Positions 6,886 through 16,122 of a DNA stretch of 45,161 nucleotides are shown here, piece after piece. Source of the DNA: Lachnospiraceae bacterium (GTDB taxonomy: Bacteria > Bacillota > Clostridia > Lachnospirales > Lachnospiraceae); contig CAADYR010000139.1 of assembly GCA_900753305.1 (NCBI GenBank), positions 1 through 45,161 of the forward strand, in the 5' to 3' direction. Both the position numbers and the translations under genes were made by a program. Each line of letters begins with the position of its first letter. Positions within the stretch are counted from its first letter, which is position 1. The notes beneath the pieces were generated by a model. It had not been told where the DNA came from and searched no databases. It saw nothing but the letters and a program-made list of their open reading frames with translations.

Positions 6886-8010
6886 GTGAAGAAGTTGTCA
6901 CTGCAGTGGAGACTTACAATTATTACAACATTATTTATAGCCCTTATATGTGGATGCCTGACAATGTTTGTATATAGTAATGGTGTTTATTATATAAATT
7001 CATTACAGGATGCTGTGACACTACAGGATGAAAATGAAATATATATAGGGATTCCGGATGGTGCATGGGATGGTTTCGTGGAGGATTTTTCTGTACAGGT
7101 GTATAACAATAAGCTTGATTACAGACAGAAGAGTCTTATCATATCGGCTCTTATGGCATTGCTGGGGGGAGTTATCACTTATTTCATCAGTGGACATGCA
7201 TTAAAACCTCTCCGTGTTTTTTCGGATAAAATAGAAAAGGTGCAGGCACAAAATCTCGCTGACTCAAGGATTGAGGAGAACGAAGTCAAGGAATTAAACC
7301 AACTGAGCATGTCGTACAACAAAATGCTGGGGCGTTTGTCGGATGCCTTTGAGGCACAGAGACAATTTACTGCAAATGCAGCCCATGAGCTGCGCACACC
7401 TCTTGCCCTGATGCAGGTGCAGCTAGATACCTACAATGCATGTGAGCATCCTGGTAATGATGAGGCAGCTGTGGAAACAATTAAAATGATGACGGAGCAG
7501 AATGAGCGTCTTGGCAAAATGGTCAAGACCCTTCTGGATATGAGTGAGCTTCAGACAGTAGCCAGGGATGAGGTGATTGCCCTGGATGCACTGATAGAGG
7601 AAGTGCTTACTGATCTGGAATCACTTGCCGCACGCAAAAATATCAGGTTGGTCCGCGAATGTGAGCCCGTCACCATGACGGGAAGCGATATCCTTATCTA
7701 CAGGCTTGTATATAATCTTGTGGAAAATGCGGTCAAATATAACATGGATGGTGGACAGGTTACAGTGACCTGCAAAGAATGGGATAAACATATCCATATT
7801 ATGGTGTCTGATACAGGAAAAGGAATACCGGAAGAATTAAGAAGCAGAATATTTGAACCATTTTTCCGTGTGGACAAGTCAAGAAGCAGGGAACTTGGCG
7901 GCATAGGTCTGGGACTTGCGCTTGTAAATGAGATTGTCAGGGTGCATGAAGGAAGTATAGAGATAAAAGGCAACAGAGCAGGTGGTACTGACTTTGAGAT
8001 AGAATTTTAA
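6886..8010 (+). CDS. Membrane sensor histidine kinase
   Basis: The start is GTG with AGGAGG nine bases before. The 374-residue protein has membrane segments at about 9-30 and 84-102, with a short extracellular loop of about 50 residues that lacks Cys. HAMP-like sequence follows, then the H-box AAHELRTPLAL (H167), the N-box NLVENAVKYN, and ATP-lid motifs DTGKGIP and GIGLGLAL. It is a complete HisKA/HATPase kinase of the OmpR-partner type and pairs with the regulator upstream. The signal is unknown; the small sensor loop suggests sensing within or near the membrane. Confidence 0.92.
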   Translation: MKKLSLQWRLTIITTLFIALICGCLTMFVYSNGVYYINSLQDAVTLQDENEIYIGIPDGAWDGFVEDFSVQVYNNKLDYRQKSLIISALMALLGGVITYFISGHALKPLRVFSDKIEKVQAQNLADSRIEENEVKELNQLSMSYNKMLGRLSDAFEAQRQFTANAAHELRTPLALMQVQLDTYNACEHPGNDEAAVETIKMMTEQNERLGKMVKTLLDMSELQTVARDEVIALDALIEEVLTDLESLAARKNIRLVRECEPVTMTGSDILIYRLVYNLVENAVKYNMDGGQVTVTCKEWDKHIHIMVSDTGKGIPEELRSRIFEPFFRVDKSRSRELGGIGLGLALVNEIVRVHEGSIEIKGNRAGGTDFEIEF

Positions 8011-8190
8011 AGTATGCACATCATAGAGAAGATGTACTAGCGTACGTAGAAAAAAAATCACTAAGATGTATTGTGAATACGGAAATGTATGAAAAATGGA
8101 ACAATTAGATAGAATTGTCAGGTGTAAAAGCAAAAAATGGAATTTTTAGGAGAATGGAATGTACAAAAGTACGTTCATTGCTCAAAACTG

Positions 8191-8220
8191 TTGACACTTG
8201 ACCGTGATAAGTAGTACACT
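8191..8220 (+). promoter_or_regulatory. Sigma-A-type promoter of pflB
   Basis: TTGACA (8191-8196), 18 bp, TACACT (8215-8220). The site lies 88 bp before the pflB start. It is the best promoter match in the 297-bp gap between the kinase gene and pflB. The rest of that gap is AT-rich and shows no gene. Confidence 0.65.
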
Positions 8221-8307
8221 TTGAGTGTAAACAACAGTAGGTGAACCATGAGTATCAGGGTTCCCTGTTGATAATATTTTGTTTTTACCAAAAGGAGGTA
8301 AATTTTC

Positions 8308-10575
8308 ATGGCAGACGCATGGAGAGGCTTTGTGAAAGACGGCCATTGGGATGTAGATGTCAATGTACGTAATTTCATTCAGAGAAACTATACTCAGTAT
8401 GATGGTGATGAGAGCTTTTTGGAAGGACCTACAGAAGCTACAGATAAGCTTTGGGGCAGACTTCAGGAATTACAGAAGGCAGAGCGTGAGCACAATGGTG
8501 TATTAGAGTGTGAGACAGAGGTTGTATCCAGTCTTACAGCTTATGGCCCTGGCTATATTGATGAGTCTATGAAGGATCTTGAGCAGATCGTTGGTCTTCA
8601 GACAGACAAGCCATTAAAGAGAGCATTTATGCCTTATGGCGGTATCAAGATGGCTCAGCAGGCTGCTAGCACATATGGTTACGAAGTAAATCCTAAGTTC
8701 GACAAGATTTTCAATGAGTATCATAAGACTCATAACCAGGCAGTATTTGATGCATATACAGATGAGATGAAGGTTGCTCGTCATACTCATATCGTAACAG
8801 GTCTTCCTGATACTTATGGACGTGGACGTATCGTAGGCGACTACAGAAGAGTTGCTCTGTACGGTATCGATTTCCTGATCCAGAAGAAGATGGAAGATAA
8901 GAAGAACTGCGGTAACGGAACAATGACAGAAGAAGTTATCCGTTTAAGAGAAGAGATCGCTGAACAGATCAAGGCTCTGAAGGGCATGAAGGAAATGGCT
9001 AAGATTTATGGCTATGATATTTCCGGTCCTGCTACAAACGCTAAGGAAGCAGTTCAGTGGTTATACTTTGGATATTTAGCAGCTATCAAGACTCAGAATG
9101 GTGCAGCTATGTCCGTAGGACGTATCTCTACATTCCTTGATATCTATATCGAAAGAGACTTAAAGGAAGGTACATTAACAGAGAAAGAAGCTCAGGAACT
9201 GATCGACCATATTACAATGAAATTCCGTATGGTTAAGTTCGCTCGTATCCCTTCATACAACCAGTTATTCTCCGGTGACCCTGTATGGGCTACACTTGAA
9301 GTTGGTGGTATCGGTATGGATGGCCGTCATATGGTTACTAAGAACGATTATCGTTTCTTACATACTCTTGAGAATATGGGACCTAGTCCAGAGCCAAACT
9401 TAACAGTTCTGTACTCCAGCGCACTTCCTGCAAACTTCAAGAAGTATGCAGCTAAGATTTCTGTAACAACATCTTCTATCCAGTATGAGAACGATGATGT
9501 TATGAAGCCTATCTGGGGCGATGACTACAGCATCTGCTGCTGTGTATCCGCTACACAGACTGGTAAGGAAATTCAGTTCTTCGGTGCTCGTGCTAACCTG
9601 GCTAAGTGCTTACTTTACGCTATTAATGGTGGTAAGGATGAGAAGCATCTTGACAAAGACGGCAAGCATATGCAGTGTGGTCCTGAAATCGCACCTATTA
9701 CTTCTGAATACCTTGACTTCGATGAAGTTATGCATAAATATGACATCATGCTTGACTGGTGTGCAGCTCTGTATGTAAACATCCTGAACCTGATTCATTA
9801 TATGCATGATAAATATTATTATGAAGCAGCAGAGATGGCTCTGATCGATACAGATGTAAGAAGAACATTCGCAACAGGTATCGCAGGTCTTTCTCATGTA
9901 GCAGACTCTCTGTCAGCTATCAAGTATGCTAAGGTTAAGGTTATCCGTGATGAGCAGGGTTGCGCTGTTGACTTCAAGACAGAAGGCGAGTTCCCTAAGT
10001 ATGGTAACGATGATCCTAGAGCAGATGAATTTGCTGTATGGCTTCTTAAGACTTTCATGGAGAAAATCAAGAAGAATCATACTTACAGAAATTCTGAGCC
10101 TACAACATCTATCTTAACTATTACATCTAACGTTGTATATGGTAAGGCTACAGGTGCTCTTCCTGATGGTAGAGCAGCATACACACCATTTGCTCCTGGT
10201 GCATCACCATCTTACGGTGCAGAGCAGAGCGGCTTACTTGCTTCCCTGAACTCTGTAGCTAAGCTGCCTTATGAGTATGCTCTGGATGGTATTTCCAATA
10301 CTCAGACAATGGCTCCTTCAGCTCTTGGTCATGACCTTGACGAGCAGAAGAATACTCTTGCAGGTGTTCTTGACGGATACTTTGATCGTGGTGCTCATCA
10401 CCTTAACGTTAACGTATTCGGTACAGAGAAGTTGTTAGATGCACAGGCACATCCTGAGAAGCCTGAGTACGCAAACTTCACCATCCGTGTATCTGGTTAT
10501 GCTGTTAAGTTTATCAGCCTGACTAAGGAACAGCAGGATGACGTTATCGCAAGAACTTGCCATAAGAAACTGTAA
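8308..10575 (+). CDS. pflB: Formate C-acetyltransferase (pyruvate formate-lyase)
   Basis: This enzyme converts pyruvate and CoA to acetyl-CoA and formate in anaerobic fermentation. The 755-residue length is normal. The catalytic cysteines lie in DDYSICCCVSA (C410-C412) and the glycyl-radical motif RVSGYAV is at the C-terminus (G730). AAAGGAGG precedes the ATG. Codon use is strikingly biased (GCT, GGT, CTT, CGT are frequent), unlike neighbours, as expected of a highly expressed gene. The activating enzyme gene follows after a terminator. Oxygen cleaves the enzyme at the radical Gly. Confidence 0.98.
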   Translation: MADAWRGFVKDGHWDVDVNVRNFIQRNYTQYDGDESFLEGPTEATDKLWGRLQELQKAEREHNGVLECETEVVSSLTAYGPGYIDESMKDLEQIVGLQTDKPLKRAFMPYGGIKMAQQAASTYGYEVNPKFDKIFNEYHKTHNQAVFDAYTDEMKVARHTHIVTGLPDTYGRGRIVGDYRRVALYGIDFLIQKKMEDKKNCGNGTMTEEVIRLREEIAEQIKALKGMKEMAKIYGYDISGPATNAKEAVQWLYFGYLAAIKTQNGAAMSVGRISTFLDIYIERDLKEGTLTEKEAQELIDHITMKFRMVKFARIPSYNQLFSGDPVWATLEVGGIGMDGRHMVTKNDYRFLHTLENMGPSPEPNLTVLYSSALPANFKKYAAKISVTTSSIQYENDDVMKPIWGDDYSICCCVSATQTGKEIQFFGARANLAKCLLYAINGGKDEKHLDKDGKHMQCGPEIAPITSEYLDFDEVMHKYDIMLDWCAALYVNILNLIHYMHDKYYYEAAEMALIDTDVRRTFATGIAGLSHVADSLSAIKYAKVKVIRDEQGCAVDFKTEGEFPKYGNDDPRADEFAVWLLKTFMEKIKKNHTYRNSEPTTSILTITSNVVYGKATGALPDGRAAYTPFAPGASPSYGAEQSGLLASLNSVAKLPYEYALDGISNTQTMAPSALGHDLDEQKNTLAGVLDGYFDRGAHHLNVNVFGTEKLLDAQAHPEKPEYANFTIRVSGYAVKFISLTKEQQDDVIARTCHKKL

Positions 10576-10608
10576 TCTTAACAGGTTTTTAAGATAATTG
10601 ATGTATTT

Positions 10609-10639
10609 GGGGTCGGGCAGGAATGTCCGGCCCCTTTTT
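10609..10639 (+). terminator. Terminator between pflB and pflA
   Basis: GGGGTCGG (10609-10616) pairs with CCGGCCCC (10627-10634) with one G-T wobble, followed by TTTTT. It would reduce read-through from the strongly expressed pflB into pflA. Confidence 0.8.
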
Positions 10640-10717
10640 GGTAATACTAAGTAGAAATCTAAGTCACTTACCTTTACCCCTCAGCTGCCAGAATGGCAGA
10701 GAATGGAGATTATTATA

Positions 10718-11452
10718 ATGATCAAAGGCAGAATTCACTCATTAGAATCTTTTGGCGCAGTAGATGGCCCTGGAATCCGCTATCTTATTTTTCTTAAGGG
10801 ATGTAATATGCGTTGTCAGTATTGTCACAACGTAGATACATGGAACCCGGATACTGACAATCTGCAGACTGCAGATGAGCTTTTGGATAAAGCAGAACGT
10901 TTCCGCAGTTACTGGGGCAAGGAGGGCGGAATTACCGTCAGCGGCGGAGAAGCTTTACTGCAAATTGATTTTCTGATCGACCTTTTCAAAAAGGCACATG
11001 AGAGAGGAATCAATACGAATCTGGATACCGCTGCACAGCCTTTTACCAGAGAAGAACCTTTCTTCTCCAAGTTTAATGAATTATTGAAATATACTGATCT
11101 TGTAATGCTGGATATTAAACATATTGACGATGAAGAACACAAGAAGCTTACAGGTCATACAAACAAGAATATTCTGGATTGTGCTAGATATCTTTCTGAG
11201 CAGGGTATTCCTATGTGGATTCGACACGTTCTGGTTCCGGGTATCACAGATAATGATGAATATCTGAAGAGAACAAGAGAGTTTATCGACTCCCTGGATA
11301 CTGTGAAAAAAGTAGAAGTACTTCCTTACCATACTTTAGGAGAATACAAGTGGAAAGAGCTTGGCATTCCTTATAAGCTTGAAGGAGTAGATCCTCCTAC
11401 AGAGGAAAGAATACAGAATGCCAAGAAAATTCTGGAATTCTCCAAATATTAA
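10718..11452 (+). CDS. pflA: Pyruvate formate-lyase activating enzyme (radical SAM)
   Basis: The enzyme installs the glycyl radical in PflB using S-adenosylmethionine. The ATG at 10718 is preferred over 10703 because GGAG (10705-10708) fits the second. The 244-residue protein has the radical SAM motif CNMRCQYC (C29, C33, C36), the GGE-type motif SGGEALLQ, and the normal family length of about 245. A perfect small hairpin CTGCCA-GAA-TGGCAG (10685-10699) lies just upstream of the ribosome site and could stabilise the mRNA or affect translation. A strong terminator follows. Confidence 0.96.
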   Translation: MIKGRIHSLESFGAVDGPGIRYLIFLKGCNMRCQYCHNVDTWNPDTDNLQTADELLDKAERFRSYWGKEGGITVSGGEALLQIDFLIDLFKKAHERGINTNLDTAAQPFTREEPFFSKFNELLKYTDLVMLDIKHIDDEEHKKLTGHTNKNILDCARYLSEQGIPMWIRHVLVPGITDNDEYLKRTREFIDSLDTVKKVEVLPYHTLGEYKWKELGIPYKLEGVDPPTEERIQNAKKILEFSKY

Positions 11453-11466
11453 TATGTCAATAATAA

Positions 11467-11507
11467 AATGCTAAACCTGAGTGTAATACTTAAGGTTTAG
11501 CATTTTT
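11467..11507 (+). terminator. Terminator of pflA
   Basis: AATGCTAAACCT (11467-11478) pairs perfectly with AGGTTTAGCATT (11493-11504), followed by a T-run. Confidence 0.85.
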
Positions 11508-11544
11508 AACTTTATTGAAGCAATGAAATCAGGCCAAAAAATTA

Positions 11545-11573
11545 TCGACATCTTACTTTGTACACGTTATAAT
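11545..11573 (+). promoter_or_regulatory. Promoter of the DEDD exonuclease gene
   Basis: TCGACA (11545-11550), 17 bp, TATAAT (11568-11573); the gene starts 47 bp further on. Confidence 0.6.
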
Positions 11574-11620
11574 GTAGTGGACTGATAGAGGTACTGTTTC
11601 GTAAGAGAAAGTGTGATAAT

Positions 11621-12577
11621 TTGAACTATATTGTAATGGATTTAGAATGGAATCAGGCTTCTGATGAGAAGACAAAGAAAGCAAATGAATTGCTTTTTGA
11701 AATCATCGAAATAGGTGCTATAAAATTGAATGACAGGAAAAATCCAATAGACAGTTTTCATGAGCTGATCAAACCTCAGGTATTCCGCAGAATGAATGCG
11801 ATAACAGGTGAATTGATTCATTTACAGATTGAACAATTGGATAACTGTCGTTCTTTTGTGGAGGTCGCAAAAGATTTTCTGGACTGGTGTGGACAAGACT
11901 ATGTATTCTGTACATGGGGAAGTTCAGATCTTACAGAATTACAACGAAATATGGAATATTATCATATGCTGCCATTGTGTGATGGACCTCTGAAATATTA
12001 TGATGTACAGAAACTTTTCAGTATTGCTTATGAAGATAAGAAATCAAGAAGATCACTTAAGTATGCTGTAGATTATCTGGAGATAGAGGAGGATATTGCT
12101 TTTCACAGAGCAGACAGTGATGCTTATTATACAGCTAAAGTTCTATCGCATTTCTATAATCCTGCTTTATTTGATAACTATTCTTTTGATACATATCAGT
12201 TGCCTAAGAAAAGAGCAGATGAAGTGCATGCTATTTTTGGAGATTATGAGAAATATATTTCCAGACCATTTGCAGATAAACTCACAGCTATGCAGGATAA
12301 AGAAGTGATTTCTACGCGTTGCTTCCTGTGTGGAGCTAATACCAAACGCAAAATACCCTGGTTTTCAGTGAATAATGGAAAGCATTATTACACAGTGGTA
12401 TATTGTAAAAAACATGGATATCTTAAAGGAAAAATACGTATGCGCAAATCAATTCATGATGACAGCATCTACGTAGTAAAAACATTAAAGTCCATTGATG
12501 AGAATGTAGTTACTGACATCATGAAAAAGAAAGAACAGACCAGGGAACTTCGCAAAGAGCGAAGACATCGTTTTTAG
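11621..12577 (+). CDS. DEDD-family 3'-5' exonuclease-like protein
   Basis: The start is a TTG. The 318-residue protein begins with YIVMDLEWNQ, the exonuclease I motif (D7, E9). Further acidic residues in the exonuclease fold include HRADSDAYYTAKVL (motif III, HxxxxD). The domain covers residues 1-185 and is of the DnaQ/KapD/ERI-1 type. The C-terminal 130 residues contain CFLCGANTKRKIPWF and a later CKKHGY, which could be a zinc site, and a basic tail. Substrate is unknown; small RNA or DNA ends are possible. It is convergent with and nearly overlaps the carboxypeptidase gene by 4 bp. Confidence 0.8.
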   Translation: MNYIVMDLEWNQASDEKTKKANELLFEIIEIGAIKLNDRKNPIDSFHELIKPQVFRRMNAITGELIHLQIEQLDNCRSFVEVAKDFLDWCGQDYVFCTWGSSDLTELQRNMEYYHMLPLCDGPLKYYDVQKLFSIAYEDKKSRRSLKYAVDYLEIEEDIAFHRADSDAYYTAKVLSHFYNPALFDNYSFDTYQLPKKRADEVHAIFGDYEKYISRPFADKLTAMQDKEVISTRCFLCGANTKRKIPWFSVNNGKHYYTVVYCKKHGYLKGKIRMRKSIHDDSIYVVKTLKSIDENVVTDIMKKKEQTRELRKERRHRF

Positions 12578-14121
12578 TGACGTTTTTTATATTCTTTTCT
12601 TCGTCTGCGCTGTTGTTTTTTGAATAACCGGGCATTTCGTCTGGCAGAACGCTTGGCGGCTCTGGCTTCTTTGGAACGCTGGCGCCGTCTTTTATTACTT
12701 TGACCTCTGGGTGAGAAACTGTAGCTGTTAATAAATGAAATCAGGATCAGAATAAAGATAATAATTCCCGCAATAGCAAGTATTCCTAAAATTACTTTTT
12801 TGACATTAATGAATATAACATTAGAGTTTGCGGTCTGATCAGAAGAGTTAGTCACAGTGGAATCGCTGGTTTGTAAATCAGAATCAGCAGCAAAGTCAAA
12901 AGTTTCTTCCTGGGCTTTTGAAAAATAAATATTGCAGTTACCCACAGGTACATCGGAGTAGGTGTATTTTATCGAAGCAATCAAATTTGAACTTTCATCA
13001 GGATCGGCATATTCCAAAGTTGAGACGGCATCATCAAAAGAAGCCGTATTTGGAAGAATAATATATGCATTATCTTCCATTGTCATAAGTGGTGTGGAAT
13101 TGCCAAACAGATCATTACTCGTATCAAAAGAATCTAAATTATCAATCTTATAATTTGTCTCATTTTCATTTACCATTAATTTTTGAAAATTTTCAAATCC
13201 ATAATTAAATAATTGAATGGTATCTGTGAACTGGTTAGGAGATTCTTCCATGAAAACGACACAGACCAGCTTCATACCATCTTTCTCCGCACCGGATACC
13301 AGAGTTTGTCTGGCCTGAGAGACGAAGCCTGTTTTAGAGCCTAAAAGATAAGGATATGCATGTTCCTTACCCTTATATAGCTGGTTCTTGGAATTGATCC
13401 AGATATCATCCGGTTGGGAATCTGTAGGTGGAATATTGTAACGTGGTGTGGATGACATCTTACAGAGCAATTCATTGTTAAAGAATTCACATCCAATGAG
13501 AGCCAGATCATAAGCACTTGTATAATGATTTTCATCAAAAAGACCATTTGCATTCACAAAGTGAGTATTTTCACAGCCTAATTCAGCAGCCTTTTCATTC
13601 ATAATCTGTGCGAAAGCCTGTTGTGTAGGTTCTTTTCCAAGTGCCTGGGCAACATGTTCACCTACGGCGGAAGCAGCTTCGTTAGCAGAACCAACAAGAA
13701 TACCGTACATTGCCTGTTCCATGGTAATGACTTCTCCTTCATCGATTCCCATATTGGAACCATCACTTGGGACACCATAGACGGCATTGTGTGAAAAAGT
13801 AACCATCTCGTCCAAGTCACAATTCTGAGCCGCAAGCAGGCAGGTCATGATCTTGGTAGTGCTGGCAGGATACATTTCTTCATGTATATTTTTGGCATAG
13901 AGAATCGTATGGGTGTTCATTTCCATTAATATGGCAGATTCAGCACCGATAGCAGGTCCTTCCGGCCAGTTTTCAATTTCATTTGACTGTATGGGAAGTG
14001 ATTTCCTTTCTTCCATCTGTTGTTGGTAATCTGGCTCCGCATAGACGGTAAGTGGCATGGATATCAGCATGACAGAACATAAAAGAGCAGTCATGCTGGA
14101 ACGAATAAGTGACTTTATCAT
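12574..14121 (-). CDS. D-alanyl-D-alanine carboxypeptidase (low-molecular-weight PBP) with a C-terminal membrane segment and basic tail
   Basis: It trims the terminal D-Ala of peptidoglycan stem peptides. The 515-residue protein has a signal peptide (about 1-28) and all penicillin-binding motifs: SxxK in PASTTK (S87, K90), SxN in VGSANEA (S145, N147) and KTG (263-265). After the catalytic domain and a Ser/Thr/Asp-rich linker, a membrane segment (about residues 432-466) is followed by about 45 cytoplasmic residues dominated by Arg and Lys. Typical DacA/DacF proteins end in an amphipathic helix instead, so this tail is unusual. It is transcribed alone. Confidence 0.92.
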   Translation of the reverse strand: MIKSLIRSSMTALLCSVMLISMPLTVYAEPDYQQQMEERKSLPIQSNEIENWPEGPAIGAESAILMEMNTHTILYAKNIHEEMYPASTTKIMTCLLAAQNCDLDEMVTFSHNAVYGVPSDGSNMGIDEGEVITMEQAMYGILVGSANEAASAVGEHVAQALGKEPTQQAFAQIMNEKAAELGCENTHFVNANGLFDENHYTSAYDLALIGCEFFNNELLCKMSSTPRYNIPPTDSQPDDIWINSKNQLYKGKEHAYPYLLGSKTGFVSQARQTLVSGAEKDGMKLVCVVFMEESPNQFTDTIQLFNYGFENFQKLMVNENETNYKIDNLDSFDTSNDLFGNSTPLMTMEDNAYIILPNTASFDDAVSTLEYADPDESSNLIASIKYTYSDVPVGNCNIYFSKAQEETFDFAADSDLQTSDSTVTNSSDQTANSNVIFINVKKVILGILAIAGIIIFILILISFINSYSFSPRGQSNKRRRQRSKEARAAKRSARRNARLFKKQQRRRRKEYKKRH

Positions 14122-14272
14122 AAAAAAGAGATCCTTTCTGACATAGCAAAAAATAAAACAATATTTATCTTATTCTACACCATTTTATATAAAATAAATA
14201 GACCTAAAATCCCGTGACAAAGCACAATAGCTGGTGTAAAATCAAACTGATAACAGCAATACGGAGGGATTT

Positions 14273-14914
14273 ATGCGTTTAAGAAATGTAACAGGTTCAA
14301 GGGATATGATAGCACAGAGTAAGTATGTGGTTCATGAGCCCGAGAAGTGTAAGGGAAAATGGAAAGAGGTCTTTGGAAATGACAGACCGGTCCACATTGA
14401 AATCGGTATGGGAAAAGGTAAATTTATCATGGGTATGGCAGAGGCACATCCTGACATTAACTACATCGGAATTGAAAAGTATTCTTCGGTGCTTTTAAGA
14501 GCGATCCAGAAAATGGAAGAGAATGAACTGCCGAATGTTGTCTTTATCCGTATGGATGCAGAAGATATCTGTGAAGTTTTTGATAAGGGAGAAATAGATA
14601 AGATATACTTAAATTTCTCAGATCCATGGCCTAAGGACAGACATGCAAAGAGAAGATTACCATCGAAGGAATTTCTGGCGAGGTATGATCAGTTTCTGAT
14701 TCCAGATGGAAGACTGGAATTTAAAACAGATAATAAAGATTTATTTGAGTTTGCATTAGAAGAGTTAGAACCCGCAGGTTGGAAAGCAGAGGTCGTGACA
14801 AGAGATCTGCATCATGATGAAAAGCTGTGCCAGGGAAATATTATGACAGAATATGAGGAAAAATTCTCAGCACAGGGGAATCCAATCTATAAGTATATTA
14901 TTTACAGAGACTAA
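14273..14914 (+). CDS. trmB: tRNA (guanine-N7-)-methyltransferase
   Basis: The enzyme makes m7G46 in tRNA variable loops. The 213-residue protein has the SAM-binding motif HIEIGMGKGKF, and the family signatures YIGIEKYS, LNFSDPWPKDRHAKRRL and FKTDNKDLFEF. Length and motif order match TrmB. ACGGAGGG lies before the ATG. The GH88 gene begins 47 bp later without an obvious terminator, so co-transcription is possible although functions differ. Confidence 0.96.
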   Translation: MRLRNVTGSRDMIAQSKYVVHEPEKCKGKWKEVFGNDRPVHIEIGMGKGKFIMGMAEAHPDINYIGIEKYSSVLLRAIQKMEENELPNVVFIRMDAEDICEVFDKGEIDKIYLNFSDPWPKDRHAKRRLPSKEFLARYDQFLIPDGRLEFKTDNKDLFEFALEELEPAGWKAEVVTRDLHHDEKLCQGNIMTEYEEKFSAQGNPIYKYIIYRD

Positions 14915-14961
14915 AAACTATCTTAAGTATATTGGGAAAACAAATAAAGGGAGGTTACGAA

Positions 14962-16086
14962 ATGGCAGAAAAATGGGTAAATGAGGTATATGACAAAATC
15001 ATTGCAAAAGAGCAGAAGGTAGCAAAGAGAAATGCACATAAGATACCATATACTACTCATAACGGGGTATTTGATGATAAGAGTGGTAAGGATATCTGCT
15101 GGTGGACTAACGGATTCTGGGGTGGTATGATGTGGCAACTGTATTATGCTACGAAAGATGAGATGTATCGTACCATTGCAATTGAAAATGAAGAGAAGCT
15201 TGATGCCAATCTGATGAACAGACAGGGTATGGATCATGACAGTGGTTTCAAATGGCTTCCGACAGCAGTTGCACATTATCATTTGGATGGAAATGCAGAA
15301 TCAAGAAACAGAGCCTTGTTGGCAGCGGATAATCTTGCAGGAAGATTCAATCCTGTGGGATGTTTTATTCGTGCATGGAATAATTGGGATGGTAATGAGG
15401 ATGGTTCTTTTGCAGGAAGAGCAATTATTGACTGTATGATGAATCTTCCATTGCTGTATTGGGCAGGTGATGAATTGCACGACCCTAAATTCTATCATGT
15501 TGCTACCATGCATGCGGATACTGCTATGAAGTATTTTGTAAGAGAAGACGGATCTGTTAATCATATTGTGGATTTTAATGCGCAGACAGGTGAATTTATA
15601 CAGTCTGTAGGTGGACAGGGATATGGTTATGGTTCTTCATGGACAAGAGGACAGGCATGGGCAATTTATGGATTTGCGCTAAGTTACCGTCATACGAAAC
15701 AGAATAAATATCTGGAGACTTCAAGGAAGGTTGCAGATTACTTTACATCCTGTATTCCTGAAAGTGGTCTGATTCCGGTAGACTTCAGACAACCAGAGCA
15801 ACCGGCATGGGAAGATTCTACAGCAGCAGCAATTGCCGCCTGCGGTATGCTTGAACTGGCACAGTATCTGGGAGAAGAGGGAAAAGAATACAGAAAAACA
15901 GCAGAAAGGCTGTTAAAAACTCTGGCAGAGAATCGTTGCAACTGGGATGAAGAGCAGGATAATCTGTTGGAAAAGTGTACAGCAGCATATCATGATAAAG
16001 ATCATGAATTTTCTATTATATATGGGGATTATTACTTTATAGAAGCTATATGGAAGTTGTGTGACAAGGAACTGTTTATCTGGTAA
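14962..16086 (+). CDS. Glycoside hydrolase family 88 (unsaturated glucuronyl hydrolase-like)
   Basis: Family members remove 4,5-unsaturated uronic acid residues left by polysaccharide lyases. The ATG at 14962 has GGGAGG six bases upstream. The 374-residue protein has no signal peptide and should be cytoplasmic, as expected for oligosaccharide processing after uptake. WWTNGFWGGMMW, DHDSGFKWLPTA (D91/D93), AGRAIIDCMMNLPLLYW (D157) and GSSWTRGQAWAIYG are typical (alpha/alpha)6-barrel GH88 motifs; D91 or D93 and D157 probably match the catalytic Asp pair. GH105 is the near alternative. It is followed after 36 bp by a DUF2264 protein, probably in one operon. Confidence 0.85.
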   Translation: MAEKWVNEVYDKIIAKEQKVAKRNAHKIPYTTHNGVFDDKSGKDICWWTNGFWGGMMWQLYYATKDEMYRTIAIENEEKLDANLMNRQGMDHDSGFKWLPTAVAHYHLDGNAESRNRALLAADNLAGRFNPVGCFIRAWNNWDGNEDGSFAGRAIIDCMMNLPLLYWAGDELHDPKFYHVATMHADTAMKYFVREDGSVNHIVDFNAQTGEFIQSVGGQGYGYGSSWTRGQAWAIYGFALSYRHTKQNKYLETSRKVADYFTSCIPESGLIPVDFRQPEQPAWEDSTAAAIAACGMLELAQYLGEEGKEYRKTAERLLKTLAENRCNWDEEQDNLLEKCTAAYHDKDHEFSIIYGDYYFIEAIWKLCDKELFIW

Positions 16087-16122
16087 AAAACAACTGTTAG
16101 TAGCGAGTAGGAGGGTAAGAGA

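Noticed and set aside
8010..8307. Possible FNR or Rex operator before pflB
   Set aside because: No good match to TTGATNNNNATCAA or TTGTTAANNNNTTAACAA patterns was found; only a plain promoter could be supported.
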